Shown here in pieces: positions 1-8,630 of a stretch of DNA of 64,000 bases. The translations under genes and the position numbers were made by a program. This stretch comes from Chryseobacterium capnotolerans (GTDB lineage: Bacteria > Bacteroidota > Bacteroidia > Flavobacteriales > Weeksellaceae), in the NCBI RefSeq assembly GCF_021278965.1, contig NZ_CP065589.1, positions 3,663,001 to 3,727,000 on the forward strand, written 5' to 3'. Under the pieces are notes generated by a model that had not been told where the DNA came from, made no database searches, and worked only from the letters and a program-made list of their open reading frames with translations. Within the stretch, counting starts at the first letter, position 1, and each line of letters starts with the position of its first letter.

Positions 1-1690
1 CTAAAGAGATCCCTGCCAGTTCCATTTTCGCCAGAACTTCCATTAAAGGCATTTCAATATTGAAGAAAAGCTCTTCCAGATTTTCTTTTTTCAGTTGTGG
101 AGCAAACAACTCATACAATTGGAAGGTTACATCGGCATCTTCCGCTGCATAATCTGTCTGTGTCCTAAGATCTGCATCTCTGAATGTTCCTTGCTTTTTC
201 CCTTTCTTACCAATGATGGTTTCAATGGAAACGGGTTTATAGTTCAGGTATACTTCAGAAAGATAGTCCATACCGTGTCTTCCGTCAGGATTCAACAGGT
301 AATGGGCAATCATCGTATCAAACATCACTCCTTTCACAGTGATGCCGTACTGTTTTAATATTTTATAATCGAACTTCAGATTGTGAGCGATTTTCAGCAA
401 ATCTTCTTTTTCAAAAAACGGTCTGAAGATCTCAAGGGTTTGCAATACTTCTTCTCGGTTTTCGGATAAAGGGATATAATAGGCTAATCCTTTTTTATAG
501 GAAAAACTCATTCCTACTAATTCTGCTTCCAGTTCATTTAATGAAGTAGTTTCTGTATCAAAACAAACAGCACTTTGCTTTACAAGATTGTCTACCAGTT
601 TTTTCTGAGCCTTCGGATTGTCGATAAACTGATACAAATGGTCATTATTTTCAATAGACGATTTTGTAGAAGTAGCCTGATCTAGCTCTTCGAAATTCGC
701 AAAAAGATCAAGCTGCATCACTTGTCCTTTTACTTCCGATCCAGATGGGACCTGTTTTACTTCTACTTCACTTACGACTACGGTTTCAGCGGCAGCAGCT
801 GGAGCAAAGGCTCTGTAAAGGTTTTCATACAGTCTTCTGAACTCAATTTCTTCGAAAACTTCTTTCACTTTTTCAAAATCCGGAGTTTCAAGATCGTATT
901 GTTCCTGGTGAAATTCTATAGGAGCATCACAGATAATGGTAGCTAGTTTTTTAGACATAATTCCGCGTTCTGCAGAGGCTTCAACCTTTTCTTTCAGCTT
1001 GCCTTTAAGCTTATCAGTATTAGCCAGTAGATTTTCAATGCTGCCGTATTCTTTAAGGAACTTCATAGCCGTTTTCTCTCCTACTCCTTCCAATCCAGGG
1101 ATATTATCCACGGCATCTCCCATCATGGCCAAATAATCGATCACTTGTTTAGGATCTTCGATCTCATACTTAGCTTTTACTTCTTCTACACCAAGGATTT
1201 CTATGTCTCCTCCTTTTAGTCCTGGTTTATAAATTTTGATTTTATCTGTAACCAGCTGTGCAAAGTCTTTATCAGGAGTTACCATAAAAGTGGTGTAGCC
1301 TTCTTTTTCTGCTTTGCAGGCAATAGTACCAATTACATCATCTGCTTCATATCCTTCCACTCCAAGAATGGGAATATGCATTCCTTCCAGAATTCTGTGA
1401 ATATATGGAACTGCAATTTTGATGGCTTCAGGAGTTTCACTTCTGTTTGCTTTATAGTCTGCAAAATCATCAGTTCTTACGCTTGCTCTTCCTACATCAA
1501 AAACAACAGCCAAATGAGTTGGTCTTTCTCTTCTGATCAATTCGATCAAAGAATTGGTAAATCCAAAGATGGCGGAAGTATCCAAACCAGTACTGGTTAG
1601 TCTTGGATTTCTGATCAATGCGTAATATCCTCTGAAAATCATCGCATAAGCATCGATGAGAAACAGCCTTTTATCTTGTGTTGCGTCCAT
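1..1690 (-). CDS. polA: DNA polymerase I, N-terminal part (runs off left edge)
   Basis: Replication and repair polymerase; about 563 residues are visible and the polymerase domain lies outside the window. Reading back from the ATG at 1690, the protein opens with the 5' nuclease domain (residues ~1-290): LFLIDAYAMIFRGYYAL, then GYEADDVIG and GDAVDNIPG, the metal- and DNA-binding motifs. The 3'-5' exonuclease domain starts near residue 365 and keeps DTETT (Exo I), HNLKFDY (Exo II) and YAAEDAD (Exo III), so proofreading should be active, unlike in polymerases that lost these residues. Frame is open throughout. Domain assignment is from motifs seen; identity is very secure. Confidence 0.97.
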   Translation of the reverse strand, partial: MDATQDKRLFLIDAYAMIFRGYYALIRNPRLTSTGLDTSAIFGFTNSLIELIRRERPTHLAVVFDVGRASVRTDDFADYKANRSETPEAIKIAVPYIHRILEGMHIPILGVEGYEADDVIGTIACKAEKEGYTTFMVTPDKDFAQLVTDKIKIYKPGLKGGDIEILGVEEVKAKYEIEDPKQVIDYLAMMGDAVDNIPGLEGVGEKTAMKFLKEYGSIENLLANTDKLKGKLKEKVEASAERGIMSKKLATIICDAPIEFHQEQYDLETPDFEKVKEVFEEIEFRRLYENLYRAFAPAAAAETVVVSEVEVKQVPSGSEVKGQVMQLDLFANFEELDQATSTKSSIENNDHLYQFIDNPKAQKKLVDNLVKQSAVCFDTETTSLNELEAELVGMSFSYKKGLAYYIPLSENREEVLQTLEIFRPFFEKEDLLKIAHNLKFDYKILKQYGITVKGVMFDTMIAHYLLNPDGRHGMDYLSEVYLNYKPVSIETIIGKKGKKQGTFRDADLRTQTDYAAEDADVTFQLYELFAPQLKKENLEELFFNIEMPLMEVLAKMELAGISL

Positions 1691-1817
1691 ATTATCTATA
1701 ATGAACAAATATAAGAAAATAGGAGGATAAGTTGCTAGTTTTAGGTTGGGATTCGGAGCGTGTGATTCCTGGTTAGAGATAGAAAGGAAATGGTAAAAGA
1801 TGTTAGAAGTATAGTTG

Positions 1818-1864
1818 AACCACCCCGTCAAATCTTCAATTTGACACCCCTCCAGAGGAGGGGA
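1818..1864. repeat. Intergenic double hairpin (REP-like)
   Basis: Two adjacent inverted repeats, TCAAATcttcaATTTGA and CCCCTCCagaGGAGGGG. I recall similar 'CCCCTCC...GGAGGGG' elements as frequent between genes in Chryseobacterium-type genomes. It lies downstream of the minus-strand gene ending at 1966 and could serve as its terminator, but no T-tract follows. Confidence 0.5.
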
Positions 1865-1917
1865 ATGATGGCAGTTGTTCCTAATTGATAATGGTTGATA
1901 AGATTAGAGTAAGGCCC

Positions 1918-1966
1918 CTATTACCTATTACCTATTACCTATTACCTATTACCTATTACCTATTAC
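1918..1966. repeat. Heptanucleotide tandem repeat (CTATTAC)x7
   Basis: Seven perfect copies of CTATTAC in a row. The last copy overlaps the stop codon of the frameshifted secreted-protein gene at 1966-2402. The rest of the 1691-1965 spacer holds the hairpin element and otherwise nothing I recognise. Confidence 0.95.
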
Positions 1967-2402
1967 TAGCAATCATGGTTTTCGTAGTTCAGCTGTTCCA
2001 TTTTATTCTCGTAGCTTTCCATATCTTTTTTACCTATGCTTACTTTTTTCAGCTGCACTGGTATTTGCTTTTTTCCGTCTGGACTTATCCAGGTTCCGTT
2101 CATTGTTTCTCCTTCTTTTTTAAGATCATCAGCCCCGTAAAGCCTTCTTCTACCATAGCAAACTGTTGTTTTACACCTTCTGTAACGCTAAGCTGCAGCC
2201 AATTGCTAACTTTTTCATAACGGTACATCGCGTTATAATAAGGATCTCCGCCACAGCCATTTTCCACAGATTGTATAAACAGGGTTACCGGCATCTTTTC
2301 ATTTACTGTTCCTTTGTACAGAGAGGAACTGTTCTGTGCCTGCAAGGTAATCAATGACATGGTAAGAGTAAATATCAACAGAATTTGTCTGAATATTTTC
2401 AT
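1966..2402 (-). CDS. Small secreted protein, frameshifted at an A/T run
   Basis: Unknown function. The N-terminus from the ATG at 2402 is a signal peptide ending LITLQAQ, so the product is exported. The first frame stops at 2100, but the next frame continues without a break (LKKEGETMNGTWISPDGKKQ ... NYENHDC) to the stop at 1966-1968. The junction is a run of six T (six A on the coding strand) at 2116-2121; one more A restores a ~145-residue protein. It sits downstream of tssD copy 1 but is separated from it by a terminator-like hairpin. The same pattern of damage recurs in the window, so I annotate one gene rather than a 100-residue fragment. Confidence 0.7.
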
Positions 2403-2424
2403 ATAGTTTTATAGGGTTTATTTG

Positions 2425-2470
2425 ATAAAAAACAGAACAGTATACTCTATGAGCATACTGTTCCATTAGT
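2425..2470 (-). terminator. Terminator after tssD copy 1
   Basis: Inverted repeat GAACAGTATACTC / GCATACTGTTC (2435-2463) followed on the minus strand by a T-rich stretch, directly downstream of the tssD stop at 2495. Confidence 0.6.
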
Positions 2471-2494
2471 TTTTTTAAGTTTTGTTGTACTGGA

Positions 2495-2908
2495 TTATTT
2501 ACCAGCAGATGGCCAAAGACCTGCGTACTGAGAAGTACCGTAGTCAATAGTTTCAGCACTGATTACAAAGCTGATCAACATACTGTTGCTGTCGATTGCG
2601 TCGAAATCTACTTCGTGCTGGATAACGTATCCGTTCTCCCATTTCAAAGTGATCAGTGTTCCTTCTTCGTGAGATTTGTTGAAAACAATTTCTCCTACTG
2701 TTGGCTTATATTTTCCATTCAATAAGCTTTCAAGGATGTCTGATTTTTCAGTAGCTTCTACTGTAACTTTGATTAATGCGTTAGAAGGATCTGAAGCTAC
2801 ACGTCCTGATACGTCAGTAGATCTTGATACGCTGTAGTTCATTTTTAATAATTTCTGACCTTCTCCGTTGTTGAATTTTAAGATTCCTCTTGAGTTTCTT
2901 TCTGCCAT
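2495..2908 (-). CDS. tssD: T6SS tube protein TssD (Hcp), copy 1
   Basis: Hcp-family protein of 137 residues that stacks as hexameric rings to form the inner tube of the Bacteroidetes T6SS and carries cargo. It begins MAERNSRGILKFNNGEGQ and ends AGLWPSAGK. It differs from copy 2 (11032-11445) by a single residue (Met/Leu at 23) and matches copy 3 (28832-29239) through about residue 70. It has its own promoter and the conserved paired operator at 3017-3053, so it is transcribed independently of its neighbours. Family assignment rests on length, the presence of three copies, and repeated adjacency to vgrG, clpV and tssR. Confidence 0.93.
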   Translation of the reverse strand: MAERNSRGILKFNNGEGQKLLKMNYSVSRSTDVSGRVASDPSNALIKVTVEATEKSDILESLLNGKYKPTVGEIVFNKSHEEGTLITLKWENGYVIQHEVDFDAIDSNSMLISFVISAETIDYGTSQYAGLWPSAGK

Positions 2909-2960
2909 GATTGTAAATTTTAATCGTTAATAATATTTTTGTTATTCAATAATTGTAAGA

Positions 2961-2968
2961 CAAAGATA
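2961..2968 (-). promoter_or_regulatory. tssD copy 1 promoter, -7 box
   Basis: TATCTTTG on the minus strand fits the Bacteroidetes -7 consensus TAnnTTTG. Its far edge is 60 bp from the ATG, exactly as in the other two tssD copies. No good -33 TTG element is seen, which would fit activator dependence. Confidence 0.75.
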
Positions 2969-3016
2969 AAGGCCTTCAAGTTGAAAAAAAAGCTTTTGGA
3001 TGGAAATCTGAAAAAT

Positions 3017-3053
3017 TGTAGTAGTTCTACGATTTTATGTAGTAATTCTACGA
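3017..3053. promoter_or_regulatory. Paired GTAG-N5-CTAC operator upstream of tssD copy 1
   Basis: Two 16-bp sites, TGTAGTAGTTCTACGA (3017-3032) and TGTAGTAATTCTACGA (3038-3053). Each is an inverted repeat GTAG-N5-CTAC, spaced 21 bp start to start, i.e. two helical turns. The near edge is 109 bp from the ATG. The same pair at the same distance precedes the other two tssD genes; the rest of the 2909-3247 spacer is AT-rich without recognised genes. Confidence 0.88.
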
Positions 3054-3247
3054 CAATGGAGTTAAATACAAACACAACTTATTATTAATAAATATTTTAA
3101 CCATAATTAAAAATTATCATAAAAACATTAATTATTACACTTTAAAGAGAAATATTATATTAAAAAATCATCTTTATGGCAATTTAAAAACCATCCGAAC
3201 CTCATCTTTTTCTGTACCATTTTTAAAGGGTTTTGCTTAAGCGACAT

Positions 3248-3775
3248 TTAATGACTGGAATACCAATATATGTTTTGGAAGTTATTTTTCTTTTTAATTT
3301 TTGTGAAGTGCAGCTCTTTTTGAGCTTCCTTCAGAAGCCGGTTCAATTCTACTCCTTTCTCTTCATCATAGCGAATTCTGTACTCTACATCATGCAGGTA
3401 AATATTGGGTTTATCTCTCAGAAAAATCTTAAAATATATTTTTGAATTCCTTAATTGTGGTGTCTTGGTTTCATAATCATACGAATAGAATCCAATGATA
3501 TCAGCTTTGGCATATTTTATATACCTGTTGCTATTCTTTTTCAGATAAAGATAATTATGATCAAACCAGATGGTGATTTTTACAGAAATAGCTTTCAGAA
3601 TCAAATAGCAAGTTCCCCAATAGAACAGGGTAATAAATACCATCAAAGAAACACTGAAATGAAATATGAAATAATACAAAGTTCCCCATAAAACCATAGA
3701 AGGAATAATTACCAGGATCGTCCAGCCTACGTGAAATGGCAGAACATTGTTGAATATGAATTCTTTTCTTCCCAT
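3248..3775 (-). CDS. Small membrane protein, candidate T6SS immunity (module A)
   Basis: Not recognised. 175 residues with two hydrophobic segments near the N-terminus (around HVGWTILVIIPSMVLWGTLYY and the following stretch), then a charged soluble domain rich in beta-type residues (IWFDHNYLYLKKNSNRYIKY...), resembling a two-helix anchor plus a PH-like domain. Last of three membrane proteins after the PAAR-like gene, 9 bp from its neighbour. By position these are candidate immunity proteins; this is inference only. Confidence 0.6.
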   Translation of the reverse strand: MGRKEFIFNNVLPFHVGWTILVIIPSMVLWGTLYYFIFHFSVSLMVFITLFYWGTCYLILKAISVKITIWFDHNYLYLKKNSNRYIKYAKADIIGFYSYDYETKTPQLRNSKIYFKIFLRDKPNIYLHDVEYRIRYDEEKGVELNRLLKEAQKELHFTKIKKKNNFQNIYWYSSH

Positions 3776-3784
3776 ATCTGAATA

Positions 3785-4231
3785 TTAAGCACTAAAACAG
3801 ATTCCATAATACACCAGAAATCCGCCCATCAGAAAAATCAGTTTGAATCCTATTTTTATTTTGTCAGCATTGTTGATCACAAATTTTACAGGGTTCTTAT
3901 CCAGATTCTCTACATTATGTGTCTTATGAAACCGAATTAGTACATTATCCAGAATAACTTCTGTAAATAGCAATACAAAGAAACTGTAGAAAAACAGAGA
4001 AATAATACCCAGACCAATATTAAAAAGCTGTTTTTCGTAGATCAGAATTCCACGATCAAATTTCGCAGCATATAATAAAAAACAAAGGGAAGCCACGATG
4101 AGAAACAAAAAACCGCCAATAATACCCAACCCGGTAATACGTAAAGCTTTATTTTTTGGATATAGTACCGGTAACCTGAAAAGCAGCCATCCAAAAGAAG
4201 CCATAAAAGCAATGTACAATACAATTTTCAT
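3785..4231 (-). CDS. Multi-pass membrane protein, candidate T6SS immunity (module A)
   Basis: Not recognised. About 148 residues with four or so hydrophobic segments (VLYIAFMASFGWLLFRL, GIIGGFLFLIVASLCFLLY, GLGIISLFFYSFFVLLF, and one at the C-terminus). A longer start at 4261 overlaps the upstream gene by 14 bp; I prefer the Met at 4231 because it puts a normal short N-terminus before the first membrane helix. Forms a compact operon with the genes on either side. Confidence 0.55.
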   Translation of the reverse strand: MKIVLYIAFMASFGWLLFRLPVLYPKNKALRITGLGIIGGFLFLIVASLCFLLYAAKFDRGILIYEKQLFNIGLGIISLFFYSFFVLLFTEVILDNVLIRFHKTHNVENLDKNPVKFVINNADKIKIGFKLIFLMGGFLVYYGICFSA

Positions 4232-4247
4232 GTTATTAGCTATCCTT

Positions 4248-4934
4248 TTATCTATGATCAATATAATAAAAAAAGGTTGTCATTAAAAGGGTCATCACCA
4301 CACTGGCAATTCCTAAAATAAATAAAATGACCTGCCACGGCTGCATTTTGTTGATGATTGAGTATTTTATGGGCTCACCTTTTACCACATACACTCCAAA
4401 GTTAGGAATAATGGTAGTATTGATGATATTTCTGAGTTCTTTCTTATTGAAATTTTTATGGATATAGGGTTTCATGTATTGAACAAAAGCATCTAGCTCA
4501 TCAATGTCTTTTTGAGATGAAAAGGGAGCCAGTCCTGTATTTCCTACTCTTATTTTGATGGTTTGATCTAATGTTTTAATAGTCAGATAACGTAATCCTA
4601 CATTGCCAAGATTTTTAATCATCTTAACTTCTGATGCCTGAAACCTATATTCCAAATTTCTAAATGTAATGTGAAAGTGATTATCTTTTATACGGATAAA
4701 CCAAGTCTTCTCTTTCACTAATTTGCTCAATTGTTTCAGCGTGATTATGCATACTCCAATTGTCAGCATAACCGCAAAAGAAACCGATTTCAAAAAATGA
4801 ATATTGGGAAAAAGAAGCTCTCCTCCAAATAGGACACCCAACATGATACATAATCCCGGAATAATTAATACCAGTGCAAGTTTTAGTTCTGTTTTGAAAT
4901 CCAGGCCCTGAAAGATAAACTCGCAGTCTTTCAT
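4248..4934 (-). CDS. Membrane protein, candidate T6SS immunity (module A)
   Basis: Not recognised. 228 residues: two hydrophobic helices near residues 18-65, a central soluble region with PH-like strand pattern (WFIRIKDNHFHITFRNLEYRF), and a C-terminal helix (WQVILFILGIASVVMTLLM). First of three membrane-protein genes downstream of the PAAR-like tip gene. The 290-bp spacer 4935-5224 before it contains no gene or clear signal that I can see. Role as immunity to the module A effector is inferred from position. Confidence 0.55.
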   Translation of the reverse strand: MKDCEFIFQGLDFKTELKLALVLIIPGLCIMLGVLFGGELLFPNIHFLKSVSFAVMLTIGVCIITLKQLSKLVKEKTWFIRIKDNHFHITFRNLEYRFQASEVKMIKNLGNVGLRYLTIKTLDQTIKIRVGNTGLAPFSSQKDIDELDAFVQYMKPYIHKNFNKKELRNIINTTIIPNFGVYVVKGEPIKYSIINKMQPWQVILFILGIASVVMTLLMTTFFYYIDHR

Positions 4935-5224
4935 TGGGATATTATGCGTCGTTTTTTTCAGATTAAAAGTCTTTTATCAGGTTCAAATCACTCAAAAAAT
5001 AAAATTACAAAATATAAACTCTACCTATGCTGCTCATGTTTCAGTGAATCCTGTAAAAGCCTGGCCTTATTTAAGTGTTGAAGCCTTAAAAGTAATTTCT
5101 CCATTAATTTTCTGATTTTAAATTCAAACAAGGTCTAGGTAAACCATATTCCTGTGATCAGTAAAATAATTTTGCAACGAATTTCTCCTAATAGCTACTT
5201 ACTTTCTCCTGATATATCTTATTA

Positions 5225-6506
5225 TCAATTCTGTGCTGCATTGATTGTAACACCGCCCGCTGACTGGTTTGCAAACGAATCTGCTAATACACTAAAAGTC
5301 CATTCGGTGAGAGGCGAAACCAGTAAAGGAAGTACCAATCCTGCCACATTTATTGTGCCTCCAAAACCTTCAGCAGCCTGACCTTTCATTGCTTTATTGG
5401 TTTCAGCCCGATGTTGATTAATTACTCGATTACCTTTATTACTTGTTTTTTCTCTTTGAAGAATTTTTCCACTACCTTTTCTTTTCATGGCTTCTGCTGC
5501 CTGAGCTCCGGATCGGGTTTTCTTCATTTCTGCAACTATTTCTGCTATTCTAGCTTCCCGTTCTGCACGGGTACCCTTCAGATTCATAATCTCTTTGATA
5601 TACTTTTCATTCTGATTCTGTCGATATTTATCATAAGAAAGATTGAGTAACTCTCCAGCAGCATTAGTTTGTGATGTTCCGATATATGGATCATCAGGAG
5701 TGTCTACCGTAAAGGAACCTTCCATACTTTTGCGTGATGCCAGCATCTGATCATAAGTAGTATTACCATCACCACTGTATATTCCCTGCATTCCCTGCGC
5801 CTCCCAAGTAGAAATGGGTTGAAAAATAAGATAGGCACCTATAATTCCTACCGCAGCTTCTTTTCCACCTGCAAAAAGACCTGGTCCCAATGCACCTAAT
5901 CCACCACCGGCAGCAACAGCCGCAGTTCCAGCTGAAAGCCCCACACCGTATCCGAAAAGGCCACTGATTACAGCTGTTAAGCTGACTTCTCCCCCAATTT
6001 CTGAAAGCCACATTTTTTGCTGCAGCCTTTGCTTCTGCTTCATCAAGAAATGGAGTAAGAATTCCCGGGCCGGCAGAACATTTAAGAAATGATTTTTGAG
6101 TAAGGGCTTTATGTCCTTCAAATTTCACACTTGAATGAGGGTTTATCCATTCTACAAGGTTAGGGTTACATTTTGTACTGTTTGATGCTATAAGCACTGT
6201 TGCAGCAACAGCTACTGCTCCTAAAACAATAGCTCCTACCCCAAAAGTACAAATTGAAAATGCTACAGCTAATCCCAGCGCTAAACCAGCTACCAAAAAT
6301 GACCATGCTGCAGCCTGCCCCCAATTGCTCTTGCATTCAAAATCATCTTTTAAAACTTTATCTACTTCTGTAAGCAGGGGTTGTTTCTCTGATTTATAGA
6401 CTACAGAACGATTCCACATTTTAGGATCTACAAGTAATGCTCCTGGAGAGGGATTCATCTGATAGCTACAAACTACATGTGTTTCCTGAGGAAGATACCT
6501 ACTCAT
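5225..6506 (-). CDS. PAAR-like (DUF4280-type) T6SS tip protein with hydrophobic C-terminal extension; frameshifted
   Basis: Likely spike-tip cap that also carries an effector domain. The N-terminal ~170 residues resemble PAAR-like/DUF4280 proteins: Cys near HVVCSYQ, NPSPGALLVDPKMW, and the closing GHKALTQKSFLKCSAGPG. A long hydrophobic segment (AAWSFLVAGLALGLAVAF and on) is inserted inside this domain; a second Gly/Ala-rich hydrophobic stretch (GLFGYGVGLSAGTAAVAAGG) and a polar, Lys/Glu-rich region follow. The reading frame breaks near 5991-6018; removing one base of the G5 (5991-5995) or A6 (6013-6018) run joins both halves into ~425 residues. The start ATG overlaps the stop of the upstream membrane protein as ATGA, implying coupling. 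Family call is by memory of motifs, not a search. Confidence 0.65.
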
Positions 6507-7480
6507 AATTTATAAATTTTCTTTATTTGATTTTTATTTGTTCCAACAGCAATTTCCGGGGAAAAACCATCGAGTTTCCAATAATTACTAATAGAATTTA
6601 CAAACTTCGGTGTCACAAAATTTAATGAATATGTGTTTTTATCGGTTGTATAAAACAATATCCGTAAAACCTTTTGATCCGCCACATTCTCTACTACGTG
6701 AACTTCATGAATTTGTTTTTTAAGTAAAATAAATTGTTGAGAACCTTTAAAAGTCAAAGCATCTCTTGTTAGTTCAATGACTTTAATTCCTGAGGTAAAA
6801 TAAAAGTAGATATATACCAGAGAACAATATAAAAACAGAAAAGGAAGTGTTACCAAAATTTCCAAAAATGCATTTTTTGTCCTTGTTATTATTCCTATAT
6901 CGTTTTTATAAGGTGCTATTATATTTCTAAATAATAGCATAAAAGCAAAGCCAATTATAACGAAAATAATGAATTTAACTTTAGGATTTTTAATCAAAAA
7001 AGAGCTTACCGGAACCTGCTCGCCTGTATTGCCTATCTTACTTTCATTATCTCCATTCAGATCCATTAAAAAATCATTGTATTCCTGTGTACTGCTCTGA
7101 AATGGATGTCTTGAAACAGTAATTTTATTACCCTCAAATGGAAACCGGATTTTATGATCTTCTATTCTTATTTCATTTTTAGGAAGTGTATAGCTTTTCT
7201 TTTTGTAATCTATACTTATAGATTGATCAATAAACCTGATACTTCCTTTTGGCGAAAAAATATACTCTAAAATCTTATAGATAATAATACCATGAAACAG
7301 GTAAAATAGAAAAAGTACAAAATATAGAAAAGTACTGTTAATATTAAGATTAGGCGAGTGCATTACGTCAGCAAGGTATTCCCAACCCGGTACAAAATAA
7401 GAATACAACAGCACAATAAGGAGGGTTAAAATTACAACCCCTACCTTTTTACTATTGTTTAATGTCTTTATAAAAATCAT
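6503..7480 (-). CDS. Four-helix membrane protein in T6SS module A
   Basis: Not recognised. 325 residues built as two similar halves: two hydrophobic helices then a beta-rich domain (residues ~15-75 then RFIDQSISIDYKKKSYTLP; ~170-230 then IKVIELTRDALTFKGSQQF). This repeat of helix pair plus PH-like domain matches the smaller membrane proteins at 3248 and 4248. Its stop codon overlaps the PAAR-like start (ATGA). Placed before rather than after the effector, it could help delivery, or be immunity for a different toxin. Confidence 0.55.
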   Translation of the reverse strand: MIFIKTLNNSKKVGVVILTLLIVLLYSYFVPGWEYLADVMHSPNLNINSTFLYFVLFLFYLFHGIIIYKILEYIFSPKGSIRFIDQSISIDYKKKSYTLPKNEIRIEDHKIRFPFEGNKITVSRHPFQSSTQEYNDFLMDLNGDNESKIGNTGEQVPVSSFLIKNPKVKFIIFVIIGFAFMLLFRNIIAPYKNDIGIITRTKNAFLEILVTLPFLFLYCSLVYIYFYFTSGIKVIELTRDALTFKGSQQFILLKKQIHEVHVVENVADQKVLRILFYTTDKNTYSLNFVTPKFVNSISNYWKLDGFSPEIAVGTNKNQIKKIYKL

Positions 7481-7505
7481 ATCTTTCTAGAATTAATGAA
7501 TGCTT

Positions 7506-8558
7506 TTATATTTTTCTCAGATTAAATATACATTCAGATTTTATATTATTCTCTATATTTTCGATGATTGACAGCTCTGCTTTCTCTAATGTTTTTGTTT
7601 TCAGATTATAAGTAAACAGATTTCTCATATCAAGTTTATACTCCGAAAATTTATATTTTATAAGGGGCTGATGATATTTTTCATAGCCTTTGGTTACTTT
7701 GTCCAACAGTTCTTCAGATTCAATCGTCTCCCATACTTTTCTGATGGTAATCAGATCTTCATCTTTCTTAAGTACATCATATCTCACTTTCATAGGGACA
7801 GTCACATCCGGAAAAAGCTGTGATTGATAGATATAGTCTTCTGATTCCATATTTTCATCTGCATTATACAGATACTTATCTAGCAGGGTAAGATAAAAAA
7901 GATCTCTGTTATAATCTTTTTCGTCATTATACTGACTGGAAAACTGTAAATCACCTTCCTGAATAAGCTTCACATACTCCTGAGGCTTTGTTTGTTTTAC
8001 CACTTTGATAAATTCAATTTCGTTAAGTTTATTTTTTTTAAACTGCTCCCAATTTTTCTTTATCTTATTTTTATCAGCAATTTTACTGAATCTTCCAAGC
8101 GTATTGATTTCTACCAAGCAGTCATTTCTGATATAATCTACTTCGGATACAAAGTCGAAAACACGGGATAGTGCCGGTGGATTAAACTCATAAAAAAAAT
8201 CACAAAGCTTAACCTTCACCAGGTGATTTGTTAAATTAAAATCTACTTCATATTCTTTTTTAAGCTGAGAATAACTTTTTACTTCGTCTTCTATTCTTGT
8301 TATATTCAGTTGTTCAGCTCTATATCTGTCTTTTTTTTCGAAAGATGTATAATCAATGTTTTTTTTCTCTTCTTTATCTTTTTGCAGTGGTATTATCACT
8401 GTATCAATATGAATGGGCAGATAATTTCCAAAAAACTGCTGAGTCACTGGTGAGTATGAATTATGAAAAGCCAACAGCTCCTTCCCTGTCATTTGATATT
8501 TTTCCGCTATTGACTCTAATGAATCTCCCCGTTTTACCTGATACTTGCTATATTCCAT
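7506..8558 (-). CDS. LysM-domain protein, candidate T6SS cargo adaptor
   Basis: 350 residues with a LysM domain at residues ~5-50 (YQVKRGDSLESIAEKYQMT) and no signal peptide, so the domain is probably used in the cytoplasm, not on peptidoglycan. The remainder is charged and unrecognised. It sits directly between vgrG copy 1 and the membrane protein/PAAR-like pair, the position where T6SS adaptors that load cargo on VgrG are usually found. Adaptor function is inference from domain, lack of export signal and neighbourhood. Confidence 0.65.
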   Translation of the reverse strand: MEYSKYQVKRGDSLESIAEKYQMTGKELLAFHNSYSPVTQQFFGNYLPIHIDTVIIPLQKDKEEKKNIDYTSFEKKDRYRAEQLNITRIEDEVKSYSQLKKEYEVDFNLTNHLVKVKLCDFFYEFNPPALSRVFDFVSEVDYIRNDCLVEINTLGRFSKIADKNKIKKNWEQFKKNKLNEIEFIKVVKQTKPQEYVKLIQEGDLQFSSQYNDEKDYNRDLFYLTLLDKYLYNADENMESEDYIYQSQLFPDVTVPMKVRYDVLKKDEDLITIRKVWETIESEELLDKVTKGYEKYHQPLIKYKFSEYKLDMRNLFTYNLKTKTLEKAELSIIENIENNIKSECIFNLRKI

Positions 8559-8630
8559 ACAATGGATTTCTATTATTAATAATTAAAAAAATTCCAGTTT
8601 CCGTTCTGACTGGAAATCTATTGATGAGGA

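Noticed and set aside
95..1600. Several plus-strand frames of 60-90 residues
   Set aside because: All antisense to polA, which has every expected motif.
2299..2559. 86-residue minus-strand frame between tssD copy 1 and the secreted protein
   Set aside because: Overlaps both genes in another frame and crosses the terminator.
3180..3247. Possible C-terminal peptide after the 3248 gene (minus strand AKPFKNGTEKDEVRMVFKLP)
   Set aside because: Looks protein-like, but there is a stop just upstream in frame and no start; too short to support as a gene or remnant.
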